Positions 25,424-35,474 of a DNA stretch of 64,000 bases are shown here, in pieces. The position numbers were made by a program, and so were the translations under genes. The stretch spans positions 558,001 through 622,000 of the forward strand of contig NZ_OX458333.1 of NCBI RefSeq assembly GCF_949769195.1. Reading direction: 5' to 3'. The notes beneath the pieces were generated by a model. That model was given only the letters and a program-made list of their open reading frames with translations. It was not told the DNA's origin and searched no databases. This stretch comes from Methylocaldum szegediense (lineage in GTDB: Bacteria; Pseudomonadota; Gammaproteobacteria; Methylococcales; Methylococcaceae). Positions within the stretch are counted from its first letter, which is position 1. Each line of letters starts with the position of its first letter.

Positions 25424-28400
25424 CAGAAAGCCACCTCGCAGAATCTACTCCACTTTCTCACAAATCGGGCTCGATCCTGATGATTTTCTTCCCCTTTTGG
25501 GCGGGTGGCATTCTCGATATGAATAACTTTTCCCACGTGAACCAACTTCGTATTCCAACCCAGACGCTTAGCTTTCAGACATAAGTCAACGTCTTGCGCT
25601 TCTGTGCTGTAGCGTTCATCGAAACCGCCACATTCCCGGAATAGGGAGGAGCGAATCAGTAAGCAAGCACCGGTGACGGCCGGAAACTCTTGAGTCTCAC
25701 CTAGAGGCAAAACGCTTTTGATTTCCTGTCCATGACCGGGGTGATAGCAAAGCCCTTTCAGTTCCCCATCTTTGAATAGATCGATGCCGCCATGCTGAAG
25801 CCTACCATCCGGATACACCAGTCGTGTTCCAACAACGCCGGTTGTCGGTTCCCGGTCCAATACACGACACATCTCGAGTATTTGTGCTGACGGGTCTGAA
25901 AAGACGATGTCGTTGTTTAGAAATAGTACCTTGTTGTAATTGACATAGCGTGCGAAGAGGTCGTTATTGCATCGAGAAAAGTGATATCGCATGCCATTTT
26001 CGAGGCGAATGTTTCTTTCGTGTCGAGCATAGATAGATCGTACGTCTTCGAGCTTCGAGCCGGTATCCCCGACTATGATCTCCATTTCAAACCCAAAATT
26101 CCGTTTCAGAACTTGCCGTGCCTCAACCAATGCGTCCAACAACGGCCCGATTAACTCAGGCTTTTCAAGCGTGAGGACAACTACAGAAAGTCCCGGTCCA
26201 AAGTGTTTTGACGTGTCGAACGAACGCCCCCCTGCGAGCACTTGCCTTGCACGGTCTATGCTGGATTCAAACGCGTACGGTTCACGAGCCGGGTTCGGCG
26301 ATTCTCTTCCTGGGCGTTTCTTTTCTCGACGTAGCCACCTGGTCGACGGTCGAAATTCGGCATCAGATAACCCAAGGTTGATGTTGTAAGCCGGGTCGTT
26401 CATGATCCAACGATGCCACCGGACCTTCATGAAACGGATTTCTTGAGCAAACGCTTCGATTCGATCCGCGTCATCGCCTCGTGACTCGGATTCGCGGTGC
26501 ACCAACCGCACATGGGGTGTCCAGCAGACTTTGAGGCCTGCTTCTCTCACTCGGAGACAATAGTCCACATCATTGAAAGCAACAGCGAGGTGCCGCTCGT
26601 TAAAACCGCCAAGCTTCACAAATAGCTCTCGCGGGGTTAATAGGCACGCGGCGGTGACAGCACTGTAATTCTGTACCGTGACCAGCCGATTTTGGTAACC
26701 GGTTGCCTCTGGATCTTTGCCACGGAATATGTGTCCGGCTACACCACCCTTTCCGATAAGCACACCTGCATGCTGCACGTTCCCATTTGGATAAAGTAGT
26801 TTAACGCCGACGCAGCCAGTGCCAGGCTGTTTTGCTAGCGAGACCATTTCCTTGAGCCAATCTGAATCGATAATCTCCGTGTCATTATTAAGAAAACATA
26901 GAAAATCCGACACTGTCTGCTCAACAGCGAAATTATTAATGGCGGAAAAGTTGAATGAGTGGTTGTATTGAAGTATTCGAACCTTATTATGCTCTCCGAT
27001 CTTTTTTAGATATTTTTTCGTTCGTTTCTTGCGTGATTGATTGTCCACGACCACTAACTCATAGTTAGAATACCGCGTATTTTCCAATAATGTTGAAATA
27101 CAGCGTTCCAGCAGATCGACTCTATCGCGGGTAGGAATAATGATGGTTACGCGGGGTTCATCATCGGGTGGACTGTACTTTATCCGAAAGGTGGCGTTGT
27201 ATTTCCCGGTTACTGCCGACGCTTGGAATGATTTCAGCTCCTCGTTCAGCAGTTGCAGTCGGCGCTCTAACTTATAAAACTCGTCTATGTTCTTTTCGCG
27301 GTGAAACAATACAAACGGAATGTGCAACACATGGGCGCAGAGTTTACCGACAGCCTGCTGAAGGAGAATCCACCAGGCCATCAGCTCCGCGTCTGGGCAA
27401 GCATATATCTTGCTGGTTGCCAATACGGATTTCGAGACAGAGACCACCCTGTCGATATAGTCGTATTCGAGGAAATAATCTGGACTCCAATCGGGTTTGA
27501 AATTTGGATCGCAGCGCGAGCCTTGAGAATCCAGGAGATCGTTATCCGCGTATACAATATACGGTCTTTCCGAAGGTCCTGATAACTTCTCATTTAGAGC
27601 GAGCAAGTAGTATGGTGATAGGATTGAACCCGGTGAAATGAGTGTTACTATTTCGTTTTCCAGACGAGAAATCTCCGATCTTATTTCATCCGAACCAAAC
27701 GATTCAAACCGTATCCTTTCATCTTCGCTTGCAAGCGCCTGAAAGTGTTTAGGCTCGACGTTCTCACAAAATATCGTGGCTCGCCAAGAAGCGACTTTCT
27801 GCGTTGTTATCGAGTGCAGTAATGATGGTAACCAGGAAGCCGATTGTGATGTTACAAATACAAAGAAAACATGTGCCGGTGTTTCCTCAGGCGCAGGTTT
27901 CTTTTCCTCCAGACTTGTGAAATATGCTTTCTCGATGCGATCGATCCACTGCTCGTAGGTCAGTTCGACGTCTTCTTCGATGACCGGAGTGGATGTTGCC
28001 GGCAAGTGCTTGAGCTTGGTGACAAGCTGCCTAGGTCCGAGCTGCCTGATTAATGCCAAATAATGGGCCACAACTCCAATCGGAGACATTCCCCGTTGGC
28101 GGTCCCGTCTATAGTTTGTAATCGCCTTCTCGGCAAGAATAGCGAATATCCACCTGCGCTTGATTATTATTTTTCTTAAGCTGAATTCTCCCGGAATCTC
28201 TCTTGGATCGAATCTCACTCGAGAGACCGGTTTGTTGAGCTTGAAGCTAGCCTCGAAATGCCCATTGCGTAATACGAGCGGGTGACATTCGCTGTTGTTG
28301 TAGTCGCTGTTCCCGCGGTCCAGATAAAGTTTCGGCTGCTGGAAACCTTGGCCTTCAATTTCAACTCGGTACCATCCGCGGCTTAACCCGAAACGGCCCG

Positions 28401-29559
28401 GTTGCACGTCGAATTGTGGATCTTCATCGAGCGCACGCCATCGCCTGTTCTCTAATGGCTCTAGCCCACGTAAAGGAACAAACCGGTTTCTTCGCGAAAA
28501 TTTGATGTGATCAAGCGTATACGCCAACAGCTTATGACTCCAGCGAAGAGGCGCTGTAACTATCCAACTGCGCGAGCGATAAACCTCCGACAATTCACGA
28601 TCTCGGTCTGCCACGGTTTGCCTCAGGCTGGCGATTTGAATATCACGTTCGGTCAGGGCTTGGTTGAGACTCGCGATCTGGGCATTGCACTCGGCTATCG
28701 CGTGGTTAAGGCTAGCGATTTCTTCAAGTCGTTGCTGCAATTCTTCGGCAGGGGTTGCGGGTCGCACAGTCCAGAAGTTGTGTTCCTGTGGAACAGACGG
28801 TACTAATGTCCCGTTCAATTGCAGATGTCCGGAAGTAACGAGTTCGGTTTGTCCAGCAATGACCCGATGCCCTAGCCGATTGAACTCCACGTTTTGCTTT
28901 CGCACAACACAGAGCGAATTGCTAAATTCAACCGAGTGAATCTGCGCGAGTACGTCGTCGTCAAGACCTAGCCCATATTTCTCACGGAAGCCGACAAGTA
29001 ATGCACTGCAACTTCTATCGATGCCCCAGTGTTCTTGATTTATTATGTCGATCAATAGTTTGAAGAAGCTGACGGAAGAAAATGGGTGGAACAGCCCACC
29101 TTCGAATTGTTGCCAATAGCTGCAGTGAAGGTCTTCTGCAACAAAAACACCTCCGTCTTCGAGGCATGGAAAATAGCGACAGAACGTTTTGACTATATCA
29201 GAGGACTGATGCGATCCGTCACCAATAATGATATCGAAACGATCTGACTCCTTTTGAATCCTTTTTTGCGTGTCATCTGTATTTGCATCGCCAATGATTA
29301 CCGAAATTCGCACGTCGTCGTACAGGAGCTTGCTGCAATCGTGATTAATATCACAACCCACAAGTTTTTCAGCTTGAGAAAAATACTTGGACCATAACTC
29401 AAGCGAGCCGCCATTTTGAATGCCTATCTCAAGCAAGCGAATAGGCTTATCCCGATAGTCAGCAAAAAGTCGATCGTATGCGGAAAGAAAGTTAGACCAT
29501 TTATCCGATACTTTACCCCGATGTGTCGCGTATAGTTCTTGGAGCGTTTTCTTATCCAT
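25423..29559 (-). CDS. giant methyltransferase-coiled coil-triple GT2 protein (giant C)
   Basis: A 1378-residue multidomain protein. In order: a class I methyltransferase (about 20-190, LLEIGIQNGGSLELW and GDGSHQSSD), a coiled coil (about 265-325) built of IASLNQALTERD-like repeats, the short SEVYRSRSWIVTAPLRW motif, a beta-sandwich-like region (about 375-470), then three GT2 units. The first (about 575-800) is divergent; the second starts at VTIIIPTRDR (about 803) with FLNNDTEI; the third starts at LSVVVLTLEK (about 1123) with FLNNDIVF. It probably adds and methylates several residues of one glycan. The frame is intact. Part of its coiled-coil/sandwich region is duplicated at 31664-33335. 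Confidence 0.82.
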   Translation of the reverse strand: MDKKTLQELYATHRGKVSDKWSNFLSAYDRLFADYRDKPIRLLEIGIQNGGSLELWSKYFSQAEKLVGCDINHDCSKLLYDDVRISVIIGDANTDDTQKRIQKESDRFDIIIGDGSHQSSDIVKTFCRYFPCLEDGGVFVAEDLHCSYWQQFEGGLFHPFSSVSFFKLLIDIINQEHWGIDRSCSALLVGFREKYGLGLDDDVLAQIHSVEFSNSLCVVRKQNVEFNRLGHRVIAGQTELVTSGHLQLNGTLVPSVPQEHNFWTVRPATPAEELQQRLEEIASLNHAIAECNAQIASLNQALTERDIQIASLRQTVADRDRELSEVYRSRSWIVTAPLRWSHKLLAYTLDHIKFSRRNRFVPLRGLEPLENRRWRALDEDPQFDVQPGRFGLSRGWYRVEIEGQGFQQPKLYLDRGNSDYNNSECHPLVLRNGHFEASFKLNKPVSRVRFDPREIPGEFSLRKIIIKRRWIFAILAEKAITNYRRDRQRGMSPIGVVAHYLALIRQLGPRQLVTKLKHLPATSTPVIEEDVELTYEQWIDRIEKAYFTSLEEKKPAPEETPAHVFFVFVTSQSASWLPSLLHSITTQKVASWRATIFCENVEPKHFQALASEDERIRFESFGSDEIRSEISRLENEIVTLISPGSILSPYYLLALNEKLSGPSERPYIVYADNDLLDSQGSRCDPNFKPDWSPDYFLEYDYIDRVVSVSKSVLATSKIYACPDAELMAWWILLQQAVGKLCAHVLHIPFVLFHREKNIDEFYKLERRLQLLNEELKSFQASAVTGKYNATFRIKYSPPDDEPRVTIIIPTRDRVDLLERCISTLLENTRYSNYELVVVDNQSRKKRTKKYLKKIGEHNKVRILQYNHSFNFSAINNFAVEQTVSDFLCFLNNDTEIIDSDWLKEMVSLAKQPGTGCVGVKLLYPNGNVQHAGVLIGKGGVAGHIFRGKDPEATGYQNRLVTVQNYSAVTAACLLTPRELFVKLGGFNERHLAVAFNDVDYCLRVREAGLKVCWTPHVRLVHRESESRGDDADRIEAFAQEIRFMKVRWHRWIMNDPAYNINLGLSDAEFRPSTRWLRREKKRPGRESPNPAREPYAFESSIDRARQVLAGGRSFDTSKHFGPGLSVVVLTLEKPELIGPLLDALVEARQVLKRNFGFEMEIIVGDTGSKLEDVRSIYARHERNIRLENGMRYHFSRCNNDLFARYVNYNKVLFLNNDIVFSDPSAQILEMCRVLDREPTTGVVGTRLVYPDGRLQHGGIDLFKDGELKGLCYHPGHGQEIKSVLPLGETQEFPAVTGACLLIRSSLFRECGGFDERYSTEAQDVDLCLKAKRLGWNTKLVHVGKVIHIENATRPKGEENHQDRARFVRKWSRFCEVAF

Positions 29560-29734
29560 TTATTACCTCGCGAGACATGGGCTCAAACGAAAGCCCTGTC
29601 ACCTCTCTGGACGAAGCTTACTCGATGAGACATTGACAACATAGGTTTGTTAGGACCGGCCCCGATTCCTTTCAAAAGGAGAACGAATCATCAATGAAAT
29701 AGCGGCCTTCCAGTCGGAGTGCGCGATAAAATCC

Positions 29735-30045
29735 AATTACGGGCGATGTTGCAAAAGAGCCAGGGTCAAGGCCTGAATCAGCCGCTCACGGGTCATCCGC
29801 TCTTCGGTGGACCATCCCACTTCTGCACGGGAATACACGGCACCGCCGCCAAGTACAGCGAGCCCTCACGCTCCCACAAATAGGTTATGTCGGAAATCCA
29901 TTTCTGGCTGGGCGCGCCAGTCCGTTGTCAATCAGACTATCGCTCACCCCTAATGCTGTGCCACCGCTGCAACGGCACGTCCGGACAGCACTCGCTTCAC
30001 CACGTGTTGTTCAAATTCCGCCGTATACCGCTGGCAGTTTCTGTT
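29735..30045 (-). pseudogene. remnant of an IS3-family element
   Basis: On the minus strand an OrfA-like start (RYTAEFEQHVVKRVLSGRAV) is followed after a break by OrfB pieces: ISDITYLWEREGSLYLAAV and AEVGWSTEERMTRERLIQAL. The middle is deleted and frames are broken. The remaining sequence from 29560 to 30322 holds no other gene. Confidence 0.7.
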
Positions 30046-30322
30046 TTTCTTTTCAACTCGCGGAACACCTTCAAAGGTTTAGCTCTGAACGATGGGGTAT
30101 CCATCGAATCGTAGCAAGAGAGGGCTGTTTGGACAGATCAATAAAGCGATCGAAAACTACGTGGAGATACCTTTCTTCCAAAAAGCACTCAACCGTGGCG
30201 TCGGCATTCGAGATAAATATAGAGACCAGGGCGGCGATATAGGAAATAGCTCAGAAAAGTTCGATTGCCAGGACAGATTTCATATAACGTGAGACTTAAT
30301 CTTACTGTATTTTTGAAGTGCT

Positions 30323-31018
30323 TTAAAGCAATACCATATCTTGTCGTTTTAGTGATAACACTGTTCCGATATGAAACCCTCGCCAATGATTTTCTGGAAT
30401 GTTTGCTTCAATCAAAGTCTTTGGTGAAAAATCTTCGGTGGCGTCGAACTTTGACGGGAGCTTGAGTAATTTTCCAAGATGAGCGTGAATGTCATCAGAC
30501 CCAAACCTACGCACATGATCATTTTGTCCAAATCGCCTTATACGCTCATGATCGCCTATATCTTGAAAACATTCATCATATTTTCCAGGCATAAAGGGAA
30601 TAATGCATAAATGAGTTCCATTGTTGCTTAACATTCTATGTAAATGAAATAGCGTATAAGCAATATTACATGGAACATGCTCGAGAACATGAGAATGAAT
30701 GATTAAATCGAATTCAAACGAAGGCCAATCCTCTAAGTCGCAGAGATCAATTTTTTTGCACTCTGGCGCGAAAGAGTAAGCTTTTGGATTTATATCCGCT
30801 ACGACATAATTGCTCTTGTCTGTTAAGGTTTTTATGCGGTCGTATAAACCTCTTTCAGGAGCTAAATGCAAAATTCTCGTATTCTTGCTTATTTCAAGAC
30901 GCTGAAGGTATAACCAAAGTAACCTAGTACGCTCCAATGACCCGCATTTTTTGCAGCGTACGGATTTTCTTGAGTTCATATCCAAAAACTCATAACAACC
31001 ACATATATTGCACCTCAT
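30323..31018 (-). CDS. class I methyltransferase with N-terminal zinc ribbon
   Basis: A 231-residue protein from ATG 31018 (AAGGGG ribosome site). It opens with a CNICG...CKKCGS zinc ribbon, then NTRILHLAPERGLYDRI (SAM-binding motif I), VVADINPKAYSF, and the LIIHSHVLEHVP post-motif. The C-terminal half has an HVRRFGSDDIHAHLG stretch seen in small-molecule methyltransferases of glycan loci. It probably methylates a sugar or a glycan terminus. The GC content is visibly lower than in the neighbouring core genes. Confidence 0.75.
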   Translation of the reverse strand: MRCNICGCYEFLDMNSRKSVRCKKCGSLERTRLLWLYLQRLEISKNTRILHLAPERGLYDRIKTLTDKSNYVVADINPKAYSFAPECKKIDLCDLEDWPSFEFDLIIHSHVLEHVPCNIAYTLFHLHRMLSNNGTHLCIIPFMPGKYDECFQDIGDHERIRRFGQNDHVRRFGSDDIHAHLGKLLKLPSKFDATEDFSPKTLIEANIPENHWRGFHIGTVLSLKRQDMVLL

Positions 31019-31373
31019 TCTCACCCCTTAATTTCGCATCTTTAGATGATAAAGCCTATCAATATGAGAGAAACACTTGTAAACGGAACATGATCAAAAA
31101 TCTGCGTTCTTCCTTATTCCCCATTTTTCGCCGTTTATACAAGATTCGGCAGTATGGTCACTATCGTTTATTTTTATATTTAGAATATACAAAAAGAGGT
31201 CAAGTTGCACGCGTTTCTGCATGGATTGATTGTTCTGTTTAAACTGAGATACATTGTAAAGATCCTTTATAATCGTTTACCGAGAAGACGTAATACTTTG
31301 TTCGGGGCCCGGGTAGTGAACAACTCGGGAATGATGAAGTCTGAAGTAAATCCATGCTTCAGAGGTCTCAGCG

Positions 31374-31660
31374 ATGGTGGTTCAAATGCTTGTCTGTCAG
31401 CACTGCGGAAGTGAATGGATCGTCCGAAACCGTCGCGCACCGAACGGGAAACAACGCTTTCTGTGCCGCACCTGTGATCGGCAATGTCGTCAAAATCCCG
31501 CGCCCCGTAGCTATGTAGCTATTTTCTCAAGCCGAGCGCGAACAGATTCTGCGTGCCTATCAGGAGCGCAGCAGTTTGTGGGGGCTCCAACGGACCTTTG
31601 GCGTCGCGCCCGCCACGGTGGTCGCCAAGTGGCTCAAAAAAAGTCCAAAGCCTGACGCCT
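31374..31660 (+). pseudogene. remnant of an IS1-type transposase OrfA
   Basis: The start MVVQMLVCQHCGSEW has the zinc-finger CxxC pair and RFLCRTCDRQ. After a frameshift near 31505 it continues YSQAEREQILRAYQERSSLW and FGVAPATVVAKWLKK, the HTH of IS1-type InsA. The DDE part is absent, and at 31664 it abuts a copy of giant C sequence. Confidence 0.65.
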
Positions 31661-31843
31661 CTGAACGTTCGCTGTTGTTGTAGTCGCTGTTCCCGCGGTC
31701 CAGATAAAGTTTCGGCTGCTGGAAACCTTGGCCTTCAATTTCAACTCGGTACCATCCGCGGCTTAACCCGAAACGGCCCGGTTGCACGTCGAATTGTGGA
31801 TTTTCATCGAGCGCACGCCATCGCCTGTTCTCTAATGGCTCTA

Positions 31844-33065
31844 GTGCTCCGTCACCCGTCAAACGTGGGGTAAAGCTTACGGAGTTTGATCCGCGCGTCG
31901 GCCGTGGTGAATTGCCAGTTGGCTTTCACTTGGGTTTGGTTACGGCGCTGCGCCCAGGCGGCGACATGCCGGACCCGGTCGGCCCGTTCGCCGATCCGCT
32001 CCGGCAAATCGCGGGCCAAAGCGCTGAGTTCAATTTCCGCCATGTCCAGCCAGCTCCCGTGCTTCGGCGTGTGGTGAATCTCCAGCCGCTCGGCGAGCCG
32101 TCGAGCCTCCTCCGGCGCAAAAGCTTCATAGAGGCGCGCCGTCGAATGGGTGTTTAGCTGATCCATCACCAACACGATTTTATCTGCCTCCCGATAGCGC
32201 CCCTCCAGCAGGGTTCGCACAACCTGGGCAAAGTCCTGACGGGTCCGGCCATCGGTGACCTGAACGTCACGCCACCCGGCCAGCGGCTCGAAGGCCAAGA
32301 ACACACTCGCCACCCCGTTCCGCACATAGACGCTGTCATAACGTGCCACCCGCCCCGGCTCCCTCGGCAGCGGTTCTCGGACCTCGCCGATCAGCTGGAT
32401 AAAGGTCTCGTCCAAACAGACGACCGGCCGTTCGCTCCGGTACGGCCGCTGATAAACTTCTAGGACATCCTCCATGGCCGCAACAAACTCGGCCGAGGCT
32501 TTCGGCGGAATGACCCACCGCTTGCAGAGGTGCGGTTTGAGTTCGTTTTTTTCAGCACGCGCCGGACCGTTTCGTACGAGACGGTCTCAGCCATTTCCAG
32601 CTCGACCAGACGCTCAGCCAAGAGCCGCAAGGTCCAGCGCGACTTGCCCTCCGGCGGCGGCGAACAAGCCAGCGCGATCAGCCGGGCTTCCTGGGCACCA
32701 TCCAGCCGCCGGAGATACACGCGTTCGCTCGGCTTGGGCACCAAGGCCGCCGGCAGACCTTGTTCCACGAACCGCTGCCGCACCCGTTCCACCGTACGAA
32801 CGTGGACGTTTAACGCCCGAGCAATTTCGTCATCGGTGCGGCAAGGCCCGCCCTCGGCTTCATCGGCCTGTAACAAAATCCGGGCATGGGCCAGTTTTCG
32901 CGCTTCGCTCTTGCCCTTGTTGACCAACCCTTCCAGTTCGCGCCGCTCCTCACAGGTCAGCGTCACCCGATATTTTTTCGCCATCTTCGTCTCCTAACCA
33001 AGGATCCGGCCAGAAGCGCCGGACCGTCATTCCTTGGAATCGGCAATCGACGATTGATGCAGTAC
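31844..33065 (-). mobile_element. IS630-family insertion sequence
   Basis: A 1222-bp element flanked by TA (31842-31843, 33066-33067), the target duplication of this family. Its imperfect ends read GTGCTCCGTCA and GTACTGCATCA. It interrupts the giant C fragment cleanly. Confidence 0.85.
31852..32984 (-). CDS. IS630-type transposase in two overlapping frames
   Basis: The first frame (32984 to about 32550) gives the HTH half (IARALNVHVRTVERVRQRF, then YETVRRVLKK). The second (to 31852) gives the DDE half (VVCLDETFIQLIGE, IVLVMDQLNTHS, SWLDMAEIELS). The switch lies at a run of seven A (32546-32552 on the opposite strand), where KKTNSN becomes KKNELKPHLCKRWVIPPKAS. A -1 slip at the A-run would produce the full enzyme, as is known for IS630 elements. 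It could also be a mutation. Confidence 0.8.
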
Positions 33066-33473
33066 TAGCCCACGTAAAGGAACAAACCGGTTTCTTCGCG
33101 AAAATTTGATGTGATCAAGCGCATACGCCAACAGCTTATGACTCCAGCGAAGAGGCGCTGTAACTATCCAACTGCGCGAGCGATAAACCTCCGACAATTG
33201 GCGCTCTCGTTCTGCCTCGGCCCGGCTGAGTTCGGTGATCTGTTTGTTACGTTCGGTCATGGTTGACTCAGGCAGGCGAGCTGATTAATGCGTTCGGTCA
33301 AGGTTGGGTTGAGACTCGCGATCCGGGCGTTGTGCTCTGATAGATCACAAGCAAACACAGGAGCGCTGACATGACGAGCTTGCTAATACTCAAAAGGTGC
33401 ACAGTTTTCACGTATTTGTTGGCTGACTTTTTCCAAAAGTGATGTCACGCAACCGCAGATCATCTACCGCGTG

Positions 33474-33880
33474 TTATCCATCTGTCGAGAGTCCCAGAAA
33501 AGCAGTGTAGAGCGTCCTTGCAGTCGCCGGTCCAGCCTTGTCCAACTTCAAATCGTCCTCCCGGTATCGAGTGTGGTGGCAAGTATCTCCAACGACCTGG
33601 GCTTGGTACTCCGCGAATTCGGGACCTTCGAGATTGAAAGTTAGACCTAAAGCCTGGCTTATTCTCGTCAACTCGCTAGCCGGATCGTCGATCAAATGAT
33701 CATAGTCAACGACGATACGGGTCCGGTTCGCTTTTTGCCGGAAAGAAAAACGTGTGTTCCACCAAAGGTATAACCCTTTTTCTAGGTCGAAGCCATCCCT
33801 TTTGGGGAGCGATCGCGTCACACTCTTTGGTTGTTGGAAGCAATGGCGTAACTCGCTCGGACTCGCTACTGACCGAACAC
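33474..33880 (-). pseudogene. C-terminal fragment of a sulfotransferase-like gene
   Basis: The reading frame contains CFQQPKSVTRSLPKRDGFDL, RIVVDYDHLIDDPASELTRI and SQALGLTFNLEGPEF, which fit the C-terminal half of sulfotransferase-family proteins (PAPS 3'-phosphate loop and family tail). The P-loop N terminus is missing. Upstream the frame runs into the next pseudogene. Confidence 0.55.
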
Positions 33881-34438
33881 ACTCTGTCGAAATGTTGGGC
33901 GTAGGTAGTTTCCTATTGCCTTCATTCGATATTATCGATTTGTTCACTAGGTTAGCGCTTTCGGATGACGGCCAGGGCATCTGCGCTATTAGGCCCGCCC
34001 ATATAGTCCATTGAATCAAAGAAGCGGATTTCTGCTATCTCGTCAACGAGATATTTCACATCTTCATCAGAAATGAATGGTGAGTGACATGGCTCCTTTT
34101 TTTGGAGAGCATAAAGAAAGTCTCTGGTTTTTAGCGCGTCTTTTTTCTCAAGGTGGGGTGGTTGATAGCCCAAATCTTCGATGAAATAAATTCCACCACG
34201 CGCCAGGTGTTTAAATAAGAAGGCAAGAGATATTTGTTGGTGGTGTGACGCGTGGCTTGCATCGTCAATGATTACCCTTATTTCATGATTGCAGCGCTGT
34301 ACGGCTCTTGTGAGATCGTCAAGATTCGATTGATCTGCCTGGGTAAATGTAATTTTACCGCGCACAGCTTGCGAAAAATCGGCAATATCGATTCCGTGTA
34401 TTTGAGCGCGTTCGAAATAGTCATCCCACATATATAAT

Positions 34439-35474
34439 AGAGTTGTTTCTGATGCTAAACAATTGTAAATCAACAGATTTTGTAGTTCCAAAGACCGGCG
34501 GAAAGTGAGAAAAAATAATCCACGAAGTGACCCAGATGATTTCTAATCCGATGCATCAAGCAGTGGAAGAACTTCATGCCACCGATGGCATGCTCAACGA
34601 TGACCCGCGTGGCGGCTTGTTTTCTGTTCTGTTTCTTCTGCTCAGGCGTCAATGTCGGATTAGGGTTTTTCTTGGATTTTCTGGGTTTCTTGTGGGGTAG
34701 ATATATTTGGGTACTTTGATAATCTTTGTCCGCGCCCAGAAATCCTAAGTCAAGCCATAAATTGACCTTCTCGAACCACGCTGAACCCGGTGTGAAGACG
34801 TCTTTCATGAGTGTGTAGTCATGTACGCTGCCTGCCACAATGCAGCACAAAAACAATATCCTTCGATTAAAGTCGGAGATTACGAGGGATTTGAGCGTAT
34901 GTCTTTTTTTTTCCGCTGTAATGCTTTTCCTGTTCAGTTTCATCTTGGGGTCGAACGCAAGCGACCTCTACGCCATCGATCACTATGTTCTTATATTGAT
35001 CAATGAGTTGAGAGAATTCTTCTGGGGTTGTTAGTGTGCGCTCCGGCATGACGTTGAGGCTTGTCAACGCTCGCACTAAAACCGGCAGCAACCGGTCGAT
35101 ATGGGCATGGGCATGTCCGCCACTAAAACCGAAATGAAAGCCCAGAACGTCAAAAGTGGGATAGGTTTTCAAATAGTACAAAACGAAAAACAGCTTTTTC
35201 TCGTAAGAATCAAGATAACCTTTAGGGCCGCCCTGTTTGACGTGTTTTATCTCGCCCTTTTCGACACGCTCTCGATCGATGGCGAGAGCGGCCGACTCGA
35301 ATACTTTGACGAGGGCTGTGAACTTCGCCTTGGGCATTCCAATCAACGATGCCACGATACGGTCATCGGTTATTTGGCTAAATTTGTCGTAGATCACGGA
35401 AGGTTTTTATATTCGGATTTGTTTGAGAAACAAGTGGGCTATCAATACCATGCATTAGCATCAGGTACAACTCT
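34439..35474 (-). mobile_element. IS5-like insertion sequence (DDE_Tnp_4 type)
   Basis: A 1036-bp element with ends AGAGTTGTTTCTGATGCTAA and AGAGTTGTACCTGATGCTAA, flanked by a 3-bp duplication AAT (34436-34438, 35475-35477). It sits inside the DUF616-methyltransferase gene. Confidence 0.85.
34470..35397 (-). CDS. IS5-like transposase in two frames
   Basis: Frame one (35397 to about 34905) has the N-terminal region and the first DDE Asp (NIVIDGVEVACVRPQD). Frame two (to 34470) has HTLKSLVISD, WLDLGFLGADKDYQS and RVIVEHAIGGMKFF. They meet at GKKK/EKKR over nine consecutive A (34904-34912 on the opposite strand). A slip of the polymerase or ribosome on the A-run would join them, as in related IS5 groups. 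Confidence 0.78.

Larger units (their letters stand above)
31664..33335 (-). pseudogene. duplicated fragment of giant C, split by an IS630-type element
   Basis: 31664-31843 and 33066-33260 together encode a near-copy of giant C: YLDRGNSDYNNSE, RFGLSRGWYRVEIEG, RRNRFVPLRGL, SEVYRSRSWIVTAPLRW. Up to 33335 a degenerate copy of the coiled-coil repeats follows. Joining the flanks at the TA of CTA restores PLRGLEPLENR as in giant C. No catalytic domain is included, so it is a relic of a second giant gene. Confidence 0.75.
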
